DNA of 64,000 nt, from positions 1-64,000 of the forward strand of contig NZ_JADWPD010000004.1 in the NCBI RefSeq assembly GCF_017308975.1. The letters run 5' to 3'. The first letter of the stretch is position 1. Each line of letters starts with the position of its first letter. This DNA comes from Amycolatopsis sp. MtRt-6. Its GTDB lineage: Bacteria > Actinomycetota > Actinomycetes > Mycobacteriales > Pseudonocardiaceae. The notes beneath the pieces were generated by a model. It was not told the DNA's origin and did no database searches. It was given only the letters and a program-made list of their open reading frames with translations. A program made the translations under genes and the position numbers. This document shows positions 59,020 through 64,000 of this stretch, one piece after another.

Positions 59020-59697
59020 GTGCTCGCGCCGCCGGTCCGGGTCCTGGTGGCCGAGCGCGACCCGGCGGTGCGAGCGCGCCTGAGCACGATCCTCGGCGAC
59101 GCCGACGGCATCGAGCTGGTCGGCACGGTCCCCGACGCGACGGCGGCGCGGGTCACCCTGCGCCGCCGGCTGCCGGATGTGCTGCTGCTCGACCTGCGCC
59201 TGAGCCCGCCGGAGGAGTTCCCCCGGCGCCCGGCGGTGGTGGTGCTGGCGACGTTCGACTCGGACGCGCGGATCCTGCGCGCCCTCCGCGACGGCGCGGC
59301 CGGGTTCGTGCTGCGGTCGGCCCGCGGGAGGGACCTGGTCAGGGTGGTCCGGCTGGCGGCGGACGGCCACCTGGTGCTGTCCCCGGACGCCACCCGCCGG
59401 CTGGTGTCGGCGGCGACCCGGCTGTCCGGCCCGCGCGACGAGCGGCTGGCACGGGTGGACCGGTTGTCGGCCCGCGAGACCGAGGTGCTCGCGGGGGTGG
59501 GCGCGGCGCTGACGAACGCGGAGATCGCCGGGCGGCTGGGCCTGCCGGAGCCGGTCGTGCGCGAGTGCGTGGCCCGGGTGGTGCGGAAACTGGACTGCGC
59601 GCACCGGACGGCGGCCGGACTGCTGGCCTACGAGCGCGGGCTGTGCCGGCCGGGACAGGGCGGGCTCGAGGCGCCGCGCGCGGCCGGGCGGGAGTGA
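59020..59697 (+). CDS. LuxR-family response regulator
   Basis: This 225-residue regulator has a receiver domain (about residues 5-120; acceptor Asp in VLLLDLRL; conserved Thr in LATFDS) and a LuxR helix-turn-helix (about 150-205: LSARETEVLAGVGAALTNAEIAGRLGLPEP). The lysine normally found near the end of the receiver is arginine (FVLRSA), and the acidic pair is reduced, so phosphorylation may be weak or absent. No histidine kinase gene lies near. The start is GTG at 59020. Confidence 0.85.
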   Translation: MLAPPVRVLVAERDPAVRARLSTILGDADGIELVGTVPDATAARVTLRRRLPDVLLLDLRLSPPEEFPRRPAVVVLATFDSDARILRALRDGAAGFVLRSARGRDLVRVVRLAADGHLVLSPDATRRLVSAATRLSGPRDERLARVDRLSARETEVLAGVGAALTNAEIAGRLGLPEPVVRECVARVVRKLDCAHRTAAGLLAYERGLCRPGQGGLEAPRAAGRE

Positions 59698-59740
59698 CGC
59701 GGGCCGGTGAGACCACATCGCCGGGTGGCGCCGGTGGCGT

Positions 59741-59796
59741 GGGCTGGCGGGCCCATGCTGCGGGGTCGCACGGGCTGGCAGGCCCACGCCGCGGGG
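59741..59796 (+). repeat. Short direct repeat
   Basis: GGGCTGGCGGGCCCATGC at 59741-59758 recurs from 59772 with three changes over the 25-base unit (to 59796). It lies between the response-regulator stop and the following hairpin and could be a decayed hairpin pair. Confidence 0.5.
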
Positions 59797-59797
59797 C

Positions 59798-59839
59798 GGT
59801 ACCGGTGGCGCAGGCCGCGAAACCCGCGCCACCGGTACC
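59798..59839. terminator. Bidirectional terminator hairpin
   Basis: GGTACCGGTGGCGC (59798-59811) and GCGCCACCGGTACC (59826-59839) are perfect 14-base inverted repeats with a 14-base loop. The hairpin sits just after the sedolisin stop (minus strand) and 100 bases after the response-regulator stop (plus strand), so it can end both transcripts. Confidence 0.78.
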
Positions 59840-59840
59840 T

Positions 59841-61010
59841 TCAGAACCCCGCCAGGCCGTTCGGCACCCCGACACCCGTCGGCGCGTCATAGCCAGGACC
59901 CGCCACGCACAGGTAATCCCAGCCGCACTTCTTCCCCGCGCCCGCAGGGTCGTTGTGGCCCGTCGTCACGTCCGTGAACGACGCCGCCTTCGCGTACAGG
60001 TCCCCCGGCTGCGTCACTCCCGCGTGACCCGCCCGGCCGATCAACCCCGCGACGAACGGTGCCGACGCGCTCGTGCCGCTCGCCGGGAGCCAGCCGCCCG
60101 CGTCCGCGAAGTGGATGGCGACGTCCTCGGCCACCGCCGACACGTCCGCCACCGTCCGCTTGGCGCAGTGGGTGTCCTTCTGCCACCTCGGCTTCGCGAT
60201 GTACGCCGAACACCCGCTGCCGCCGTACGGCCACGCCTGCTCCGCCCAGCCGCGCGGGGAGTCCGGGTCGCGGGCCAGCGAGGTGCCGCCGACCGCCACC
60301 GTCGAGGCCAGGACCGCCGGGTAGCTCGCCGCCGTGAAGCCGCTGTCGCCGGAGGATGCCACCACCGTCACTCCCGGGTGCCGGTAGTGGCTCGCGTACG
60401 CCAGTGCCGCGCCGCCTTCCCGGGCGCCGTAGCTGTTCGACACCACCTTCGCGCCCAGCCGTACCGCCGTGTCCTCAGTCTCCGCCAGGTCGGCGAAGCC
60501 GGGCGAGTTGCCCTCCACGACCAGGATCCGGCACGACGGGCACGCCGCCGACACCATCGAGACGTCCAATGTGGACTCCAGTGCCCAGCCGAAGTCGGCC
60601 GCCGGCAGGGGTGCCGGGGCGCCCTGCTGGTTCACCTTGCGGAAGCAGCCGTTCGCCGTCGTGCACGGTGGCAGCCCGTACTGGGCCCGGTAGGTGGCCA
60701 GGTCCGCCTCCAGGTTCGGGGCGTCGTAGGCGATCGAGATCGCGATGACCTCGTCCGGTCCCGCCGCGGCGGGCAGTTCGTAGGCCGACGCCAGGTCGTC
60801 GGCGCCCCAGCCGACCGGGCTGCTCGCCGAGGCGCGGGCCGCGGGTGGTGCGTAGGTGGTGAGGCAGCGCAGCAGGCCCGGCCCCGGTTCGGGGCACGCG
60901 GCACGCGCGGCCGGCGCCGCGTTCGCCACCGGCGTGACCACGCCGACGGCCGCCACCGCGATGGCCAGCACCCCCAGCCATTTTCTGTTCACTGTGGACA
61001 TTCCCCTCAT
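59841..61010 (-). CDS. Secreted S53 peptidase (sedolisin)
   Basis: This protein of about 389 residues has a signal peptide (WLGVLAIAVAAVGVVTPVANA) and a sedolisin catalytic domain with the Glu and Asp of ALESTLDVSMVSAACPS, the oxyanion aspartate in VVASSGDSGFTAAS and the catalytic serine in GTSASAPFVAGLIGRAG. Paired cysteines fit an extracellular location. A pro-domain is short or absent, unlike most S53 enzymes. The ATG at 61010 overlaps the stop of the preceding gene (ATGA); an in-frame ATG at 61001 is the alternative. Confidence 0.87.
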   Translation of the reverse strand: MRGMSTVNRKWLGVLAIAVAAVGVVTPVANAAPAARAACPEPGPGLLRCLTTYAPPAARASASSPVGWGADDLASAYELPAAAGPDEVIAISIAYDAPNLEADLATYRAQYGLPPCTTANGCFRKVNQQGAPAPLPAADFGWALESTLDVSMVSAACPSCRILVVEGNSPGFADLAETEDTAVRLGAKVVSNSYGAREGGAALAYASHYRHPGVTVVASSGDSGFTAASYPAVLASTVAVGGTSLARDPDSPRGWAEQAWPYGGSGCSAYIAKPRWQKDTHCAKRTVADVSAVAEDVAIHFADAGGWLPASGTSASAPFVAGLIGRAGHAGVTQPGDLYAKAASFTDVTTGHNDPAGAGKKCGWDYLCVAGPGYDAPTGVGVPNGLAGF

Positions 61011-63139
61011 GCCGGGTGGACGTGGTAGGCGTCGGTGATCGTCTCGCTGATCGTCGCCCCGGCCGCGTCGGCAGCCGTGACGCGCAGGGAGACGTCCGTG
61101 CCGCGGAACGACTGCGCAAGCACGCTGAACTCCGCGTGGAACACCCCGTCGCCGCGGGCGCTGACGGGGGCGTCCTGCCAGGTCGTGCCGTCGGTCGAGT
61201 ACTGCACGGTCGCCGCCGTCACCGGCGCTGCGGTGCTCTGCTGCAGGTGCCCGACCGTGAGGTCCAGGCTCTGCGGGCCGGACACCGTCGATCCGTCCGG
61301 CCGCAGCCCGCCGACCGCGTACCCCAGCGTCAGCAGCGGCTCGACCGCGCACTCCCGGTCCGGGCCGCCCGCCCCGCGGGCGCAGTACAACGTCGGCGGC
61401 AGCGTCGAGCCCTCGACGTGCCGCGACTGCCACGTCCACTCGGTGTGGGTCGCGGTGCTCTGCCGGTACATCGGCCCGGTGCGCCCGGCGTCGATCGTGA
61501 GCCCCAGCGTCGACGGGCCGGGCGCGACCTCCTGCTCGAAGCCGACCGCGGTGGCCCCCAGCGGCTCGCCTTCGGCCAGCGTGGTGCCGTCCTGGGTGAA
61601 CCGGTAGTGCCCGGTGATCGTGTCCCGCGACTCGCCGTAGAAGCCGAAGCCGGTGTGGCCCGGCTGGTTGTCGCTGAACGGCGTGAGCGAAAACCGCAGC
61701 AGATCGCCCGCCCGGGTCGCGCCCGGCAGCGTGTACGACCGGCCGTCCGACAGCGGCAGCAGCGCCACCGCGCCCGCCGGGTGCAGCGGGAAGCGGTTCC
61801 AGTCCTCGGTGACCGACGAACCGCCGCGGTAGGTGTGGAACTCCTCGCGCTGGCCGCCGGCCCAGCCGGGGAACGGCCCCGGCAGCACGTACTTCGAGAA
61901 CCCGCCGAACCACCCCAGGTCCGGCGCGGCCGAGACGTACTCGGTCTGCTTGCGCGGCAGCTGGATCGGATGCGCCGGACGGCCGCTGACGTCCTCGAAC
62001 GAGAACATCCCGCTGCGCTGGCGCAGGCCGAGCGAGGAGTACTCGCTGAAGTAGGTGGCGTCCACCGCGGCGACGTCCTTCGCTGTGATCACGTACCGCT
62101 GCTGCGGAATCACGCCGACGCTCGCCTTCTGCAGCACGTATTCGTACGGCGTGCCCGGCCCGGGCGGCGACACGAGCCTGCTGTACGGGTACGTCTGCAG
62201 GGCACCGGTGCGCACCGGGACGGCCGTCGGCGACACCGAGATCGGCACGCCGGGCCCGGCGTCGAAGTCGACGAGCAGCGCCGGCCCGGTCTTGGCGGCC
62301 CGGCGGAACAGGAACCCGGTGTCGTCGAGCAGCGCCGGGCGCGGCGTCACCCAGGTCACCTTGCTGGACGCCCGTTTCGCGTCGACGCGGACTCCCCGGT
62401 CCGCCTGCACCGCGAACTCCGGTTGCGCGCTGAACCGCAACTCGGTCGGGTTGCCGTCGGCGTCGGTCGTCCAGAACACGCCGAGCGCGCTGTAGTTGCC
62501 GTCCGGCACGCTGAACTTGGCCGTGCCGCCGAAGAAGTAGTTGAAGTTCTCGTCCGGGGCGAGCGTGTTGCCGTCGTCGGTGTTGTAGAGGAACGCGATG
62601 CCGGTGTCGGCGGGCTTGCCCGCGATGTCGGTGGCGTCGACCGACACCGTCCGCATCACCGACCGCGGCCGGGCCGCCTGCCGCTTCGGCGCTCCCGGCA
62701 GGGCGTAGCGGACGCCGTTCGCGAACAGCCCCTGGCCGCCGAACCGGCCGCGGGCACTGTCCTCTTTGAACTGCCGGGCCAGCGCGGCGCCGAACGTCGT
62801 GGCGTCCACCGGGGCCTTGGCGCCGGCCAGCAGCGCCTTGACGTCGAACAGGCTCAGGTCGAGCCCGCGCCCGAGGTAGGGCAGCGCGGTGCCGGGAACC
62901 TCGTAGTCCCGGCCGCCGAGGCGCAGGTGCACCAGCGCCCGCGCCATGCCCTTGGCCGCGGCGGGCCGGACCTCGAACGTGTCCCGGCCGTCCGGGGCGG
63001 TCCGGACGGTCACCTGGTCGCCGGTGACGAGCGTGACGGTCGAGGACGGGACCGCGGCGACGGCCGACGGCGGGGCGAGCCCGGTGAGCCCCGCCGAACC
63101 GGCGAGCAGGATCGCGAACACCGAAAATGTTCTTCGCAC
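61007..63139 (-). CDS. Secreted S8-protease-like protein lacking a catalytic domain
   Basis: This 710-residue protein has a signal peptide (RTFSVFAILLAGSAGLTGLAP) and an N-terminal region like the pro-domain of large streptomycete subtilisins (VTLVTGDQVTVRTAPDG, GRGLDLSLFDVKALLAG). It then continues directly with the C-terminal beta-domains of such proteins (VSVDATDIAGKPADTGIA, GGTAKFSVPDGNYSALGVFW). No Asp-His-Ser subtilisin triad lies between. GTG at 63139 is five bases from GGAGG. It is coupled to the sedolisin by ATGA, so it may act as its chaperone, inhibitor or substrate-binding partner. Confidence 0.7.
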   Translation of the reverse strand: MRRTFSVFAILLAGSAGLTGLAPPSAVAAVPSSTVTLVTGDQVTVRTAPDGRDTFEVRPAAAKGMARALVHLRLGGRDYEVPGTALPYLGRGLDLSLFDVKALLAGAKAPVDATTFGAALARQFKEDSARGRFGGQGLFANGVRYALPGAPKRQAARPRSVMRTVSVDATDIAGKPADTGIAFLYNTDDGNTLAPDENFNYFFGGTAKFSVPDGNYSALGVFWTTDADGNPTELRFSAQPEFAVQADRGVRVDAKRASSKVTWVTPRPALLDDTGFLFRRAAKTGPALLVDFDAGPGVPISVSPTAVPVRTGALQTYPYSRLVSPPGPGTPYEYVLQKASVGVIPQQRYVITAKDVAAVDATYFSEYSSLGLRQRSGMFSFEDVSGRPAHPIQLPRKQTEYVSAAPDLGWFGGFSKYVLPGPFPGWAGGQREEFHTYRGGSSVTEDWNRFPLHPAGAVALLPLSDGRSYTLPGATRAGDLLRFSLTPFSDNQPGHTGFGFYGESRDTITGHYRFTQDGTTLAEGEPLGATAVGFEQEVAPGPSTLGLTIDAGRTGPMYRQSTATHTEWTWQSRHVEGSTLPPTLYCARGAGGPDRECAVEPLLTLGYAVGGLRPDGSTVSGPQSLDLTVGHLQQSTAAPVTAATVQYSTDGTTWQDAPVSARGDGVFHAEFSVLAQSFRGTDVSLRVTAADAAGATISETITDAYHVHPA

Positions 63140-63251
63140 TGGCACCTCCGTGTGGTGGTCGATCACCACAGTCGACGGCCCAGCCGCTCCTCCCGTTGAG
63201 CCCGGTTCCCGATCTCCGGCGAATTACGCCGACCGGCCCAACGACGGACAG

Positions 63252-63581
63252 TCAGCGCCGCGCCTGGTCGACGGCTTCGAGGAACGCGCGGACCTTGGCG
63301 AGGTTCCGGTATCCGTAGTGGAACACGTTGCCGGGCAGGGGATCGACGCCCGACGGCACGTTCGAGACGACCTCCGTGGAGAGGTTCGGGGCCACGAAGA
63401 CGATCTCGCCGTGCTCCCGCCGGGTGGCTTCCCGGTGCGTGAGGCCGGTGAGCTTCCTGGCCGGGAACCGGCACGGCTTGTCGCTGCCGACGAGGCCCCA
63501 CCTGATCGCGATCTTGAGCGTGATGGTCCGGCCGTCGAAGTGGATCGATCTGCGCCTGTCCCGGACGTGGTGGTGCTTCAC
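63252..63581 (-). CDS. Small basic protein of unknown function
   Basis: This 109-residue protein begins VKHHHVRDRRRSIHFDG and ends with a helix RNLAKVRAFLEAVDQARR. GGAGG lies four bases before the GTG at 63581. There is no signal peptide or recognisable domain. It follows the CBM2 gene on the same strand with a 14-base gap, so they are probably co-transcribed. Confidence 0.55.
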   Translation of the reverse strand: MKHHHVRDRRRSIHFDGRTITLKIAIRWGLVGSDKPCRFPARKLTGLTHREATRREHGEIVFVAPNLSTEVVSNVPSGVDPLPGNVFHYGYRNLAKVRAFLEAVDQARR

Positions 63582-63595
63582 GGTGCCTCCGAAAC

Positions 63596-64000
63596 TCAGA
63601 GCGTCCGGCAGGTGAGCGCCGGGCGGGCGGCGTCCCTTCCGTTCCCCGTCAAGGCGATCAGGCCGAACGTCGTCGACGCGGCCGCGTCGAGCTTCGCGTT
63701 CCAGGCGGCGTTTTCGACCGTCACCGTGGAACCATCGACCGTGAACGTGCCGTTCCACAAGCCGCTGATGCGGTGACCGGCGGGTAGCTGCCAGCGGACG
63801 CTCCAGCCGGACAGGCCCGCGGCCCGGTCGTTGCGCACCGTCACCTGGACCTGGTAGCCGCCGGGCCAGGAGTTCGTCACCTCGTAGCGCGCGGCGCACC
63901 CCAGCTCGGCCGGCGTCGTGGGCGCCGGGCTCGAGCCGGCCGGTGCCGCGGGCGCGGACGAGATCGGGGCGGCCACCGGCGTGCCGTCCGGGACGATCAC
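63596..64000 (-). CDS. CBM2-containing secreted protein, 3' end only
   Basis: The last 134 residues of a larger protein are present; its start lies beyond the window. They hold a Pro/Ala/Ser linker (APTTPAELG) and a family 2 carbohydrate-binding module with AARYEVTNSWPGGYQVQVTV, LSGWSVRWQLPAGHRISGLWNG and a final cysteine (ALTCRTL). Such modules bind cellulose or chitin and are attached to glycoside hydrolases or lytic monooxygenases. The catalytic part cannot be identified here. Confidence 0.85.
   Translation of the reverse strand: MIVPDGTPVAAPISSAPAAPAGSSPAPTTPAELGCAARYEVTNSWPGGYQVQVTVRNDRAAGLSGWSVRWQLPAGHRISGLWNGTFTVDGSTVTVENAAWNAKLDAAASTTFGLIALTGNGRDAARPALTCRTL

Noticed and set aside
59700..59800. 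tRNA-like or riboswitch-like structure in the GC-rich gap
   Set aside because: The sequence is a short direct repeat plus a terminator hairpin; no cloverleaf or conserved aptamer core could be drawn.

Overview
The window is about 64 kb of very GC-rich, densely coding DNA. Its gene content (ANTAR and STAS stress proteins, an AfsR-type regulator, STAND/TPR proteins, a DUF6292-like protein, LigD-type polymerases, type VII secretion-like proteins, CBM2 and S53 exoproteins) fits an actinomycete of the Pseudonocardiaceae, most likely Amycolatopsis or a close relative. I assigned this from protein style and base composition, not from a database match. No rRNA, tRNA or CRISPR array was recognised. 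Many genes lack a Shine-Dalgarno sequence and instead carry a TAnnnT box 6-7 bases before the start codon, which indicates leaderless transcription.

Layout. 0-5 kb: an MFS exporter divergent from a MocR regulator around a shared inverted repeat, a DHA2 exporter gene with an internal deletion, then SRPBCC, DUF151 and DUF2087 genes. 5.2-10.9 kb: a tightly coupled operon of a fatty-acyl-AMP ligase, an acyl carrier protein, a WXG100/EspC-like protein, a 1052-aa glycine-rich protein and a small coiled-coil protein. 10.9-13.3 kb: a methyltransferase divergent from a GH13 glucosidase. 13.5-22.7 kb: a stress and signalling block with a hemerythrin, three ANTAR regulators, a STAS protein, a SpoIIE-type phosphatase, a PfkB kinase with a 7-codon leader ORF and two LigD-type polymerases, with candidate SigB-type promoters. 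22.9-28.2 kb: mixed membrane, hydrolase and secreted proteins, and a broken Rieske-like gene.

28.3-35.3 kb is the most unusual region. An AfsR-like wHTH-BTAD-NB-ARC-TPR regulator is followed by a 42-aa secreted-peptide gene. Divergent to it, a 21-codon peptide gene precedes an E1/ThiF-like adenylyltransferase with a PqqD-like N-terminal domain. A second NB-ARC/TPR protein closes the region. I read it as a candidate ribosomal-peptide or peptide-signalling locus.

35.4-42.9 kb: a sirtuin, a thioredoxin-reductase-like enzyme and cupin regulators with a symmetric bidirectional promoter; the fused remnants of a tetR/SDR gene pair; an extra EF-Tu gene with changes at several positions known for elfamycin resistance; and an MFS exporter. 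42.9-50.1 kb: acetaldehyde dehydrogenase and 4-hydroxy-2-oxovalerate aldolase, prolyl aminopeptidase, an FAD monooxygenase with its TetR, and a LysG/LysE-type pair. 50.1-53.6 kb: an IS110-type remnant, a coupled sigma factor - Ogt - 2OG oxygenase operon, a PrmC-like methyltransferase and an L,D-transpeptidase. 53.7-57.2 kb: an amino-acid permease, Lrp regulator and aminotransferase sharing a repeated operator motif. 57.4-64 kb: a P450 operon, a sedolisin coupled to a protease-like exoprotein with no catalytic domain, and the 3' end of a CBM2 protein that runs off the window.
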